Positions 23,612-34,046 of a DNA stretch of 64,000 bases are shown one piece after another. The position numbers and the translations under genes are program-made. The stretch comes from DATBSL01 sp963729875 (GTDB lineage: Bacteria > Acidobacteriota > Vicinamibacteria > Fen-336). The number at the start of each line of letters is the position of its first letter. The stretch's first letter is position 1. The notes under the pieces were generated by a model. That model did not search any database. It saw nothing but the letters and a program-made list of their open reading frames with translations, and had not been told where the DNA came from. Where the stretch lies: NCBI GenBank assembly GCA_963729875.1, contig CAVSPR010000007.1:1-64000 (forward strand), in the 5' to 3' direction.

Positions 23612-24175
23612 CTACCGGGGGCAGGAGGGCTGGTAGGAAGAGCTCCCGAAGATCGCCTGCTTGCACGCCTCGTACTCGGCCGCCGAGACGGCGAGGCTCG
23701 ACTCGACGAATGCGCCGGTCGAGTCCTTGAGCACCGTGCCGCAGGTGTCCGTGCCCAGGATGGCCTGGAAGGCCCCCAGGTTGGCCCCGCCCCCGTTCCC
23801 CCAGCAGTACATCGCGACGGAGTACTCCTCGGAGCAGTCGACGTAGAGATTGGCGTCGCACTGCGCCGCCATCTGGTCGATCCCCGTCGAAGTGAAGCAG
23901 GGGCACACCGCCGCGCAGCTGCCGAGGCGGTCGCCGTGCCCCAGGTGGCCGCCGAGCGCGCTCGTCGAGACGCGCAGCTCCTGCCCCTTGTGGCACACGG
24001 TCATCTTGGCCGCGGCTGACGAGGTCACGGAGCCGTGCTCCCCGTCCGTCCTCTCGATCGCGACGGGAGAGGTCGGGCTCTCCTGCTGGCCGCCGCAAGA
24101 CCCGGCGACCACCGCCGCCGCCAGCGCGACGACGACCGTCGCCATGCTGGCCGTGAACCGGGCTCGGCTCACCAT
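23612..24175 (-). CDS. Secreted cysteine-rich lipoprotein, unknown function
   Basis: This is a 187-residue protein; ATG 24175 is preceded by GGGAGG. The lipobox AAVVAGSC gives Cys26 or so, indicating a lipoprotein. A short motif KMTVCHKGQELRVSTSALGG and HLGHGDRLG is a small repeat seen in many exported bacterial proteins (CHKGxxxxI...HLxHGD). The C-terminal half has eight or so cysteines. The function is unknown. It heads the minus-strand run and has its own AT-rich upstream region with a palindrome. Confidence 0.8.
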   Translation of the reverse strand: MVSRARFTASMATVVVALAAAVVAGSCGGQQESPTSPVAIERTDGEHGSVTSSAAAKMTVCHKGQELRVSTSALGGHLGHGDRLGSCAAVCPCFTSTGIDQMAAQCDANLYVDCSEEYSVAMYCWGNGGGANLGAFQAILGTDTCGTVLKDSTGAFVESSLAVSAAEYEACKQAIFGSSSYQPSCPR

Positions 24176-24389
24176 ATGCACCTCCCACGGGGCCCCGAGG
24201 GTCGGTCCCCAAGTGAAAGCTACGGCTCGGCGTATCCTAAGTAAACAAAGAAATCACTTCACTGTGACTTGGGTCACTGTGATCGACTAATGTGAAGTTC
24301 TCTGATTCACTTAACGGATTCTGTTTATCCGATTTGACAGCCGCACGGCGCCGAGCGCGGTGCGGCCGCGAGAGCGTGGGAGACGAGGC
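24176..24389 (-). promoter_or_regulatory. AT-rich regulatory region with GTGAC palindrome
   Basis: This 214-base intergenic stretch is much richer in A/T than its surroundings. It holds the perfect inverted repeat GTGAC-TTGG-GTCAC (24264-24277), embedded in repeated CACTGTGA-like motifs (near 24256, 24276 and 24291), a likely operator for a dimeric regulator. It lies upstream of the lipoprotein gene and 3' of the minus-strand hydrolase gene. I cannot name the regulator or place -35/-10 boxes with confidence. Confidence 0.5.
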
Positions 24390-25403
24390 TCACGACAGGC
24401 CCAGCGTCTCGCGCCACATCTGCCCGAACATGTCGAGAACCTCTGCCGGCAGCTCTCGGTCGAAGCGCTCGCCGGGGCCCGTGGGCCGGCCCTCACCGTC
24501 GAGACGCACTCGGACCCCCCAGAGGCCGTCCTGCGGACGGCCGGGGAAGCCGTAGCGCAGGTCGTCGATCTCGACCACGGGTCCGCCCGGCCCGTCCACG
24601 ACGCGCGGCGTCGCCTCTCCCATCGCGAACCACTCGAGGACGCGTGCCTCCTCGGTCGCACGCGCCGCCTCCACGAGGGGGCCGCTCGCCGCGGTGAAGC
24701 GCTCCCACGCGATCGGCCGAGGATCGAAGACGTTGACCCACCCCACGCGCACCTCGTCGCCGCTGCGGGCCACGATGCGCCGGAAGGGCAGCTGGAGGAG
24801 CGTCGGGTAGGCGGAGACCTGCTCCGCGCCCGCGCCCTCGGCTGCGAGCTGCGCTCGGGCCATCGCCTCCGCCCGGTCGTTCACCGCCAGCCCGAGGCCG
24901 ACATATGCCGACGAGACGACGAGGGCGGCCCACGCCGCCCGGCGCGCCGCCCCCGTCGCCGCACCGCGCCACAGGCCGAAGGCGAGAGCCGCCGCCAGCA
25001 CCAGGCTGTAGGCGGGGTCGACGATCGGCACCGCGTCGAAGCCGAACCGCTGTCGCGAGAAGGGCCAGAGCAGCTGCGTGCCGTAGGTGGTGAACGCGTC
25101 GAGCAGCGGGTGGGTGAACAGGGCTGCGACCGCGAGGCCCACCCACTCCCGCAGACGGCCGCCCTTCCATCTCCAGAGCAGCCAGCCGAGGACCGGGCCC
25201 ACGACCGGCCCGAACCACAGCGCGTGGGTCGGCCCCCGGTGCCACAGCCACTCGGCCATCGGGCTCACCGGGTTCGCCACGACGTCGAGGTCCGGCGCCA
25301 TGCCCACGAGGGCGCCCCACACGAGGGCCCGCCTGCCGAGGGCCCGGCCGTAGAGCGCCTGGCCGACAGACGCGCCGAGGAGCCCCTGGGTGAGCGGGTC
25401 CAT
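24390..25403 (-). CDS. YbcI/YdjM-type membrane metal-dependent hydrolase (DUF457)
   Basis: This is a 337-residue protein. N-terminal DPLTQGLLGASVGQA, then APDLDVV, HRGPTHALWF and THPLLDAFTTYGTQLLWPF form the conserved Asp/His pattern of the LexA-binding inner-membrane hydrolase family (PF04307). Four or five hydrophobic segments lie in the first 180 residues. The C-terminal 130 residues are soluble (VGWVNVFDPRPIAWERF, EARVLEWFAMGEA). The actual substrate is unknown. It overlaps the upstream gene's stop at ATGA. Confidence 0.88.
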   Translation of the reverse strand: MDPLTQGLLGASVGQALYGRALGRRALVWGALVGMAPDLDVVANPVSPMAEWLWHRGPTHALWFGPVVGPVLGWLLWRWKGGRLREWVGLAVAALFTHPLLDAFTTYGTQLLWPFSRQRFGFDAVPIVDPAYSLVLAAALAFGLWRGAATGAARRAAWAALVVSSAYVGLGLAVNDRAEAMARAQLAAEGAGAEQVSAYPTLLQLPFRRIVARSGDEVRVGWVNVFDPRPIAWERFTAASGPLVEAARATEEARVLEWFAMGEATPRVVDGPGGPVVEIDDLRYGFPGRPQDGLWGVRVRLDGEGRPTGPGERFDRELPAEVLDMFGQMWRETLGLS

Positions 25404-26098
25404 CAGGCCCGCCCAGCCCGCCACTCGCGCCGGAACGGGAGGGCGAGGACGTGGAAGAAGGCGAGGGCCACGAGAGCCCCGCTGCCGACGTACACCGGCC
25501 AGGGCCCCATCCAGTCGAGGGGCGTGGCGACGATCGGCTTGTGCCGCAGGTACATGAAGTTCGTCCCGAGAACGAGGTTCGCGAGGCCCACGAAGGCCGC
25601 CCACCCGGCGGTGATCCCGAGCACCCGCCAGGGCGCCCCCGGTCGGGGCCGGAGGCCGAGGCCGAAGACCAGGAGGGCGGCGGTCACGAGCACGAGCCCG
25701 TGGAGGCCGAAGAAGACGACGAACTCCCAGCGCGGGAAGTTCCAGGGCAACTCGGGGGTGAGCATCGCGAGCACGGTGCCGGAGCCGGCCCAGAAGTAGA
25801 CGATCTCGGCCGTCGGCGGCCGGGGCCGCAGGAGCGTGAGCACGGCCAGCACCATCGCCGCATCGCACAGCTCGAGGGGGAGAACGGTCTTCCACGTGAG
25901 CCAGCCCTCCCGCGCCGCCACCGCGAGCTCGAAGGCCACGAGGAGGACGATCCCGGCGGCCAGCACCGCGCGCACGAGCGGGACGAGATCAGGCCGGGCC
26001 CGGGCGAGCCGCACCGTGGCGAGCGCCAGGAGCGCCACCGACGCCAGCGCGCAAAGGTGCGCGGGGCCGAACGGGACGAAGGGCGGAAGGTCGCTCAG
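25403..26098 (-). CDS. TIGR02206/YwaF-type integral membrane protein
   Basis: This protein of about 231 residues has six hydrophobic segments. The landmarks LPLELCDAAMVLAVLTLL, ELPWNFPRWEFVVFFGLHGLVLV and GTNFMYLRHKP fit the TIGR02206 (YwaF) family, which has no established role. No ATG, GTG or TTG lies in a suitable place: the frame begins inside the TonB-receptor stop, where only CTG (26098) is available, so the start is uncertain or an upstream indel hides it. The end overlaps the next gene by ATGA. Confidence 0.82.
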   Translation of the reverse strand: MSDLPPFVPFGPAHLCALASVALLALATVRLARARPDLVPLVRAVLAAGIVLLVAFELAVAAREGWLTWKTVLPLELCDAAMVLAVLTLLRPRPPTAEIVYFWAGSGTVLAMLTPELPWNFPRWEFVVFFGLHGLVLVTAALLVFGLGLRPRPGAPWRVLGITAGWAAFVGLANLVLGTNFMYLRHKPIVATPLDWMGPWPVYVGSGALVALAFFHVLALPFRREWRAGRA

Positions 26099-28410
26099 AA
26101 CCGGAATCGTACGCCGACGGACGGCAGGAAGGGGATGGCTGCGGTCGGCTCGAGGGCGAGGCGGGGCTGGTCGGCGAGCGAGGCGGGGTCGTACGCGAGG
26201 CGCGGGTCGAGCTGGCCGACGTTGTCGCGGTTCGTGGCGTTGATGACGTCCAGGTACACCAGCCATCGCCCCGTGTCGCCGCCCGGCTTCCACGAGAGGC
26301 GCAGGTCGAGGCGGAAGAAGGCGGGCAGCCGGTCCCCGTTCAGGTTGGCGACGCCGCCGCGGTCCGGCTCGTAGACGTAGCGGCCCTCGGCGTCGAGCGC
26401 GGGGACGTAGCGTCCGTCGCCGGCGTCCTCGGCGGCGACGCGCAGGCCGAGGACCGGCGTCAGCGGGAAGCCGGAGAACGCCCGCGCCGTCGCCCCCAGC
26501 TCCCAGCGGCGGCTGATCCGCCACGAGGCGACGAGGGTGGCCGCGTGCCGCCGGTCGTACTCGAAGGGGAGCGTCCGCCCGTACTCGTCCCGCTGCGCAC
26601 GGCCGAAGGTGTACGACGCCCACCCCGTGAGCCGCGCTCCCGGCGTCGGCCTCTTCTGGAGGAACAGGTCGAAGCCCCACGACTCCCCCGAGGCCCCGTT
26701 CACCGGGAAGCTGGTGATGATCGCTTCCGTCGGGATGCTGCCCCGAAGCTCCGCCGGGAAGTCGTAGCGCGCCAGGCGGGCGAGCCGCTCCTGCGGCGTC
26801 TCGAGCCGCCCGACGATCAGGTCGTCGAGGCTCTTCCAGTAGCCCTCGACGCGGGCGGTGAGGCCGGGCCCGAAGTCGCGCTCGAGGCCGACGACGGCGT
26901 GCACGGCGCGCTCGTGCTCCAGGCTGCGGCCCAGCTCCCCCGAAAGGTCCACGAAGGTGTCGGACTGGATGAGCTTCTCGTAGCCGGGGCTCTGCGTGTA
27001 GAGGCCGCCCCCCGCCCGCAGCCGGGTGGCCTCGTCGAGCCGGAAGGTGGCGGCGAGGCGCGGCGAGAGCGTCGTCCGTCGGTTGACGCCGCTCCAGTCG
27101 AGACGGAGGCCCGCCTCGAGCGAGAGCCGCGGCCCTGCCGCCCACCGGTCCAGAAGCCAGGCCCCCGCCCGCGTCGAGTCGACCGCCGAGTCGAGATCGC
27201 TCGGGAGCCCCGCTCCGCCCTGGACGCTCGACCCGTTGGCCGCGCCGGGGTTGCGGTCGCCGGCGATCTGCCAGACGGTGCGGGTGCGCAGCTGGTGGAG
27301 CTCGAGGCCCGTCTCCACGAGGTGGTCCCCCGCCGAGACCGCGATCTCCTGGCGCAGCGCCAGGTCCCGCACCTCGAGCTCGCGCGTGAAGTCCACGTCG
27401 GCGAGGCCGAAGCCCACGTCGTCGCTCGGGGCGTTGGAGCGGCGCGACTCGTTGCGGAACTGCGCCGCGGCGTCGATCTCGTCGCGGTTGACGTAGAAGG
27501 ACGCGACGGTGCGCGAGGAGACGTTGCGGCCGAGGAGGCTCGTGAGCTTGACCGCGGCCAGGTCGTTCCTCGCGGCGGTCACGAAGGCGCCCTGCTCGCC
27601 GGCGCGGTCGCCCTCGAAGAAGGCGTCGGTCGCCTCGCGGCTGAGCAGTCCCTGCACCGTGAGTCGCGTCACCGGACCCAGGTTCCAGTCGAACCGCCCC
27701 TGCAGGTCGCCGAAGGCCGGGAGCTCAGTGCCCACGAGGCTGTTCGCGACGAGGTCGTAGTAGGTCCGCCGCCCCGTCACGATCCACGAGCCCGTCCCCT
27801 CCCCGGGCAGCCGGCCCTCGAGGACGGCGTTCGCGTCGGTGAGGCTCATGGCCATGGAGCCGCGGAGTCGGGCCCCGCCGTCCCCGGGCCGGTTCTCGAC
27901 GACGAGCAGCGACGAGAGCCGGTCCCCGTACTTCGCCGAGAAGGCGCCGGCGTAGAGGTCGAAGCTGCGCACGGTCTCCGGGTTGAAGGCGCTCGTGAGG
28001 CCGAAGAGGCGGTAGGGGTTGTGGATCTCCACCCCGTCCATGATCGTCAGGTTCTCGTCGGGTGAGCCCCCGCGCACGGAGAGCCGGCTGTCGAACTCGG
28101 TCGTGGCCGCGATGCCGGGCAGCGTCTGGAGCGTGCGGAAGACGTTGTCGGCGGACCCGGCGACCGCCATGACGGCCATGGGCCGCACCGGCAGCTCCGC
28201 CGGCGACTCGACGCCCGTCGGGGCCTCGGCGACGACGTCGACCTCCTCCCGGAAGCGCGTCTTCTCCGCGGGCGGGTCAGCCGCCTCCTCGAGGTCCGCC
28301 GCGGCCTCGACGCCGGCCACGGGGACCGGCTCGTCCTCCGCCCGCGGGGCCGCGGGCAGGGCCAGGAGCAGGGCCGCGAGGGCAACCGAGGTGGGTGGCA
28401 ACAAAAGCAT
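26095..28410 (-). CDS. TonB-dependent outer-membrane receptor
   Basis: This is a 771-residue protein with a signal peptide (residues 1-24). The plug domain follows a variable leader: REEVDVVAEAP, DNVFRTLQTLPGIAATTEFDSRLSVRGGSPDENLTIMDGVEIHNPYRLFG (about residues 88-137). The rest is beta-barrel with repeated aromatic strands, ending PSVGVRFRF with a terminal Phe as required for BAM insertion. The substrate is unknown and no TonB-box can be assigned. It would import a ligand using TonB/ExbBD energy; TonB-like proteins are encoded at 55.9-57.6 kb. Confidence 0.93.
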   Translation of the reverse strand: MLLLPPTSVALAALLLALPAAPRAEDEPVPVAGVEAAADLEEAADPPAEKTRFREEVDVVAEAPTGVESPAELPVRPMAVMAVAGSADNVFRTLQTLPGIAATTEFDSRLSVRGGSPDENLTIMDGVEIHNPYRLFGLTSAFNPETVRSFDLYAGAFSAKYGDRLSSLLVVENRPGDGGARLRGSMAMSLTDANAVLEGRLPGEGTGSWIVTGRRTYYDLVANSLVGTELPAFGDLQGRFDWNLGPVTRLTVQGLLSREATDAFFEGDRAGEQGAFVTAARNDLAAVKLTSLLGRNVSSRTVASFYVNRDEIDAAAQFRNESRRSNAPSDDVGFGLADVDFTRELEVRDLALRQEIAVSAGDHLVETGLELHQLRTRTVWQIAGDRNPGAANGSSVQGGAGLPSDLDSAVDSTRAGAWLLDRWAAGPRLSLEAGLRLDWSGVNRRTTLSPRLAATFRLDEATRLRAGGGLYTQSPGYEKLIQSDTFVDLSGELGRSLEHERAVHAVVGLERDFGPGLTARVEGYWKSLDDLIVGRLETPQERLARLARYDFPAELRGSIPTEAIITSFPVNGASGESWGFDLFLQKRPTPGARLTGWASYTFGRAQRDEYGRTLPFEYDRRHAATLVASWRISRRWELGATARAFSGFPLTPVLGLRVAAEDAGDGRYVPALDAEGRYVYEPDRGGVANLNGDRLPAFFRLDLRLSWKPGGDTGRWLVYLDVINATNRDNVGQLDPRLAYDPASLADQPRLALEPTAAIPFLPSVGVRFRF

Positions 28411-28424
28411 GCCGAAGTCTACTC

Positions 28425-28452
28425 AAAAACGGACCCTCCCGGTTCCACCGGG
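28425..28452 (-). terminator. Likely rho-independent terminator
   Basis: On the minus strand, after the NTF2-like gene stop (28461), CCCGGT-GGA-ACCGGG (28452-28438) forms a tight stem, extended imperfectly by CCC/GGG, and TTTTT follows at 28429-28425. The T run is about eight bases from the stem, farther than ideal. Confidence 0.5.
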
Positions 28453-28460
28453 ACGGGCCT

Positions 28461-28916
28461 TCACATCGTTTTGCCCGGGTCCTCGACCGGCTCCCACGCG
28501 GCGCGCCGGACCCGCCAGGTGCCCCCTTCGTCGGCCAGCTCGAGGTCGAACCGGTAGGCGGCGGAGGGCGGCAGCAGCCCCTCGAGCCCGAAGGCCTTGC
28601 GCGCCTGGCCCGAGAACTCCACGACGCACCGCACGTGCGCGGTCCCGCCGTCCCGCTCGGCCTCGACCCCGTACGCGTCGATGGCCACGGACTCGTACGC
28701 TGCGAAGTACCGCCGCACCTGGGCCACGGCCTCCGGGCGGCCGATCGAGTGGAGGCCCTCAAAGGTGCTCGAGAGGCGCTCGGCGAACCGGTCGGCGTCG
28801 CGGGCCTCGGCCGCGGCCTCCAGCTCGGCGAGCAGAGCCTCGACCGGGTCCTTCGGCGGGCCCGAGCAGGCCGGCAGGAGGCCCGCGAGCAGCGCGGCGG
28901 CGGCGAGCGGGCGCAT
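28461..28916 (-). CDS. NTF2-like (SnoaL) lipoprotein
   Basis: This is a 151-residue protein with lipobox LLPAC (Cys17). It then has a single NTF2-like fold: DPVEALLAELEAAAEARDADRF, FAERLSSTFEGLHSIG, VRRYFAAYESVAIDAYGV and alternating beta strands to WEPVEDPGKTM. Such domains bind small ligands or act as oligomerisation modules. There is no catalytic residue pattern, so the role is unknown. It lies upstream of the TonB receptor, separated by a probable terminator, and is divergent from the PEGA gene. Confidence 0.82.
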   Translation of the reverse strand: MRPLAAAALLAGLLPACSGPPKDPVEALLAELEAAAEARDADRFAERLSSTFEGLHSIGRPEAVAQVRRYFAAYESVAIDAYGVEAERDGGTAHVRCVVEFSGQARKAFGLEGLLPPSAAYRFDLELADEGGTWRVRRAAWEPVEDPGKTM

Positions 28917-28979
28917 GCCGCATTATGCCCGCCCGGAGCCTTCTGGCAGACTGGGAGGCCGCGAAGGAGAGACGCAGGA

Positions 28980-29726
28980 ATGGCGATCCTCACCGAGCCG
29001 GAACGGGACGAGGGCGGCCGCCGGGGGCTCGCGATCGCCCTGGTTGTCGCGATCGTGGTCGTGGCGCTGGCGGTGGCGCTGTGGTGGCTCGCACGGCGAC
29101 CGGTGGAGGCCCCGAAGGCCGCTCCCCCGCCTCCCCGGGCCCGCACGACGCCCGAGCCGCGGCCCACGCCCGCCACGTCCGCCGGTCCCGAGGGCCGCTC
29201 GACCCCCCGGCCGCGGCCCGAGCCGCGGCCGTCGGCCGTCACGAACGTCCTGCTCGTGGACTCCGACGTCCCGGGCGCGAACGTCTTCCTCGACCGGAAG
29301 TTCCTCGGCACCGCCCCCGTCGAGACGCGGGACTTCGAGCCCGGCCCGCACCGGCTCAACGCCTCGGCCGAGGGCTACGACATGTACGGGGAGACGGTCG
29401 AGCTCGCGGCCGGAGAGAACGCGCTGACGATCCGCTTCAAGGAGGTCCGGCTCGACGAGCGCCTCGACGTCGTTCACAAGCACGGCATGGGCTCCTGCCG
29501 CGGCCGGCTCGTCGCCACCACCGCCGGCTTGCGCTACGAGGCCGCGAAGGGCGGCGACTCGTTCGAAGCGGGCTTCGCCTCGCTCGAGCCCCTCCAGGTG
29601 GACTACCTGAGCCGCAACCTGCGCGTGAGGCAGCGCGGCGGAAAGACCTGGAACTTCACCGCCGACAGCGCGGACGCCTTGCTCGTGTTCCAGAAGGCGG
29701 TCGAGAAGGCGCGCGCGCGGATGTGA
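28980..29726 (+). CDS. PEGA-domain membrane protein
   Basis: This is a 248-residue protein; ATG 28980 follows GAAGGAGAG. One transmembrane helix (about residues 15-38), a proline-rich linker of about 45 residues, then a PEGA domain VLLVDSDVPGANVFLDRKFLGTAPVETRDFEPGPHRLNASAEGY (about residues 88-131). The C-terminal domain (RLDVVHKHGMGSCRGRLVAT onward) resembles a PH/GRAM-like beta-sheet. PEGA domains are surface-layer or periplasmic modules. It lies just before the kinase gene, a common pairing in Acidobacteriota. Confidence 0.87.
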   Translation: MAILTEPERDEGGRRGLAIALVVAIVVVALAVALWWLARRPVEAPKAAPPPPRARTTPEPRPTPATSAGPEGRSTPRPRPEPRPSAVTNVLLVDSDVPGANVFLDRKFLGTAPVETRDFEPGPHRLNASAEGYDMYGETVELAAGENALTIRFKEVRLDERLDVVHKHGMGSCRGRLVATTAGLRYEAAKGGDSFEAGFASLEPLQVDYLSRNLRVRQRGGKTWNFTADSADALLVFQKAVEKARARM

Positions 29727-29796
29727 GCCCGCCTCGGCCACCGCTGGATCATCCGGCTCATTGACCCTCTCGGCGGGGGGGAGTCCCCTCCTGAGC

Positions 29797-32055
29797 ATGC
29801 CCAAGCTGGGAGGCACCGTCGGCCACATCCGCGTGACGGAGCTGCTGGCGAAGGGCGGGATGGGCGACGTCTACGCGGGCTACGACGAAAGGCTCGGCCG
29901 GCGGGTGGCCCTGAAAGCCATCCGCAGCGAGCATCGCCTGAACGCGGAGGCGAAGGCGCGCTTCCTGCGCGAGGCCCGCATCCTCTCCCAGCTCGAGCAC
30001 CCCCGCATCTGCCATATTCACGATCTCGTCGAGGAGGACGACGCCGACGTGCTCGTCCTCGAGCTGATCCAGGGAAACAGCCTGCGGGAGGCGATCCGCA
30101 CCGGGCTCGACGCGGCCCAGCCGGGGAGGATCGCCAGCCAGATCGTCGACGTCCTCGCGGTCGCCCACGCGAAGGGCGTCATCCACCGGGATCTCAAGCC
30201 CGACAACATCATGGTCGAGCCGGGCGGGGACGTGAAGGTCCTCGACTTCGGCCTCGCCCGATCCCTCGAGGACCTCACCTCGGCGCCCACGCTCGACCTG
30301 CGGGACGAGGCAGTCTCCGAGCCTTCGGCCGGGGCCGCCGCCGACCTCCGCACGCGGTTCGGAAGCATCATGGGCACCCTCGGCTACATGAGCCCCGAGC
30401 AGGCGCGCGGCGAGGCGGCCACGACCGCGAGCGACATGTACTCCTGCGGGCTCCTCCTGCAGGAGATCTTCACCGGCCGGCCCCCCTACGAGCCCGGCAT
30501 CGATCGCGCCACTCTCCTCGCCCGCGCGGCGAGGGGCGAGTCCGTCCCCGTCACCGGGATCGACACCGATCTCGCCGCGCTCATCGGGCGCCTCAAGTCT
30601 CTCGCCCCCGCCGAGCGGCCGTCGGCCCGCGACACGGCGGAGCGGCTGGAGTGGGTCCGGACGAAGCCCTCTCGCCGCCGGCGGCGGTCCCTGGTGGCGG
30701 CGGTCATGGCCGGCCTCGCGCTCCTGTCCGTGTTCTCGACCGTGCAGACCATCCGCGCGCGGCGCGAGGCACGGCGCGCGAACCAGGAGGCGGAGGCCGC
30801 GCGCCAGGTCTCGGACTTCCTGGTCGGGCTCTTCAGGGTCTCCGACCCCGGGCAGGCCCGCGGCAACACGGTGACGGCCCGCGAGATCCTCGACCGGGGC
30901 GCCACGAAGATCGACCAGGACCTGAGGACCCAGCCCCTCGTGCAGGCGCGGCTCATGAGCACGATGGGCCGCGTCTACGACAGCCTGGGCCTCTACGACC
31001 AGGCCGTTCCCCTCCTGGAATCGGCGCTCGCCACCCGGCGGAAGCTGCAGGGCGAGGAGCACCTCGACGTGGCGGAGAGCCTGATCGCCCTCGGGAACGT
31101 GCGCTGGCACAGGGGCGAGTACGACGCCGCGCGCCCGCTCCTCGAGAAGGGCCTGGAGACCCGTGAGCGCCTCCTGGGCCCCGAGGCCCCGCTCGTCGCC
31201 GCGAGCCTCCACAACCTCGGCAACCTGCTCTGGAGCCGCGGTGAGTACGAGGAAGCCCGCCGGCTCCTCGCCCGGGCCCTCGCCATCAGGGAGAAGGAGG
31301 CCCCCGACGGCCCAGACGTCGCGAGCACCCTCAACAGCCTCGGGGCGATCGCGTACAAGAGAGGGGACGCGGCCGAGGCGGGCCGGATGTGGGAGCGCAC
31401 GCTGGCCATCCGGGAGAAGGCCCTCGGGTCGGACCACCCGCTGCTCGCCCAGACCCTGAACAACCTCGCGGTCCTCCACACGGACGCCGGGGACCCGGCA
31501 GGGGCGCGGCCGCTGCTCGAGCGGGCGGTGGCCATCCAGGAGAAGGCGCTCGGGCCCAGGCACGCCGACCTCGCTTCCGGCCTCATGAACCTCGGCGATG
31601 CGGTGGCGGCCACTGGCGACGACGGCGCGGCGAGGGCCTACTACGCGCGGGCGGTGGCCATCCTCGAAGAGGCGAACCCGGGCAACCCCGAACTGTCCCG
31701 CTTCCTCGACCGCCTCGCGTGGGCGACCCTGAGGCAAGGCGACGCGGATGCCGCGCGGTCTCTCTACGAGCGCTCCCTCGCCCTTCGGGAGAAGGCCCTC
31801 GGGCCCACGCACCACGAGGTGGGCGAGAGCCTCGCCGGCCTCGCCGAGTGCGCCAGACGGCAGGGTCGCGCGAAGGAGGCGGAGGCGCTGTTCGAGCGGT
31901 CGCTCGCCGTCTGCCGCCGGCCCGACGGGGGGTACTACCCCCAGGCCGTCCGGACCCTGGACGGCTACACCGCGCTCCTCCGCGCGACGGGCCAGAAGGC
32001 GCGCGCCACCGAGATGGAGGCCCTGGCCGCCACGGCACGCACGCAGAGCCCCTAG
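29797..32055 (+). CDS. Ser/Thr protein kinase with TPR repeats
   Basis: This protein has about 752 residues. The kinase domain has glycine loop LLAKGGMGDVY (16-26), Lys40 in VALKAI, catalytic loop VIHRDLKPDN, DFG in VLDFGLA and GTLGYMSPEQ. A transmembrane helix (LVAAVMAGLALLSVFSTVQ, about residue 300) is followed by nine or more TPR units with the repeated LLERALAIREKALG/HPLLAQTLNNLA pattern. It would phosphorylate proteins on Ser/Thr; the periplasmic TPRs may sense partners. An earlier TTG at 29761 is possible; ATG 29797 is preferred because the kinase fold begins right after it. Confidence 0.93.
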   Translation: MPKLGGTVGHIRVTELLAKGGMGDVYAGYDERLGRRVALKAIRSEHRLNAEAKARFLREARILSQLEHPRICHIHDLVEEDDADVLVLELIQGNSLREAIRTGLDAAQPGRIASQIVDVLAVAHAKGVIHRDLKPDNIMVEPGGDVKVLDFGLARSLEDLTSAPTLDLRDEAVSEPSAGAAADLRTRFGSIMGTLGYMSPEQARGEAATTASDMYSCGLLLQEIFTGRPPYEPGIDRATLLARAARGESVPVTGIDTDLAALIGRLKSLAPAERPSARDTAERLEWVRTKPSRRRRRSLVAAVMAGLALLSVFSTVQTIRARREARRANQEAEAARQVSDFLVGLFRVSDPGQARGNTVTAREILDRGATKIDQDLRTQPLVQARLMSTMGRVYDSLGLYDQAVPLLESALATRRKLQGEEHLDVAESLIALGNVRWHRGEYDAARPLLEKGLETRERLLGPEAPLVAASLHNLGNLLWSRGEYEEARRLLARALAIREKEAPDGPDVASTLNSLGAIAYKRGDAAEAGRMWERTLAIREKALGSDHPLLAQTLNNLAVLHTDAGDPAGARPLLERAVAIQEKALGPRHADLASGLMNLGDAVAATGDDGAARAYYARAVAILEEANPGNPELSRFLDRLAWATLRQGDADAARSLYERSLALREKALGPTHHEVGESLAGLAECARRQGRAKEAEALFERSLAVCRRPDGGYYPQAVRTLDGYTALLRATGQKARATEMEALAATARTQSP

Positions 32056-32070
32056 TGTCGGGGCCCCTCT

Positions 32071-33729
<1,659 letters not shown>

Positions 33730-34046
33730 GCGGGCAGATTCTCCTTGGCTCGAGCCGTGCATTCTGCCATGGCCACGGTCTTCCGGGGCTCCCCGGTCTG
33801 TATTCTTGTCAAAACCTATGCATAACATGAACTCCGCGGGACGCGGGCTCGTAGAGCGAGGTGTGAAGTACACGGCACTGGCTCCCCAGGGCGATCCGAG
33901 AGAAGGGACGTTCCCGCCCGTTCCCGAACCCGCCTCTCGCCGTACCCGCCGCACATCCAGCCCCCGTAGGCCGACCCTGTCCCTCCGGGCGGCCCGCCCG
34001 GGGCCCCGCCCCCCATCCCCCGTACCGGCGCCCTGGGGAGCCTGAC
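33730..34046. other. Divergent intergenic region
   Basis: This stretch of about 317 bases lies between the starts of ettA (minus) and the SDR gene (plus), so it should hold both promoters. An A/T-rich island at 33801-33832 (TATTCTTGTCAAAACC, ATGCATAACATG) is the likeliest promoter position. I cannot assign -35/-10 boxes with confidence. The ORFs that span it look like GC-bias artefacts. Confidence 0.4.

Noticed and set aside
29758..31815. Long minus-strand ORF (685 codons) opposite the kinase
   Set aside because: It is low-complexity Arg/Gly/Val-rich sequence exactly antisense to a well-supported kinase-TPR gene, with no recognisable domain.
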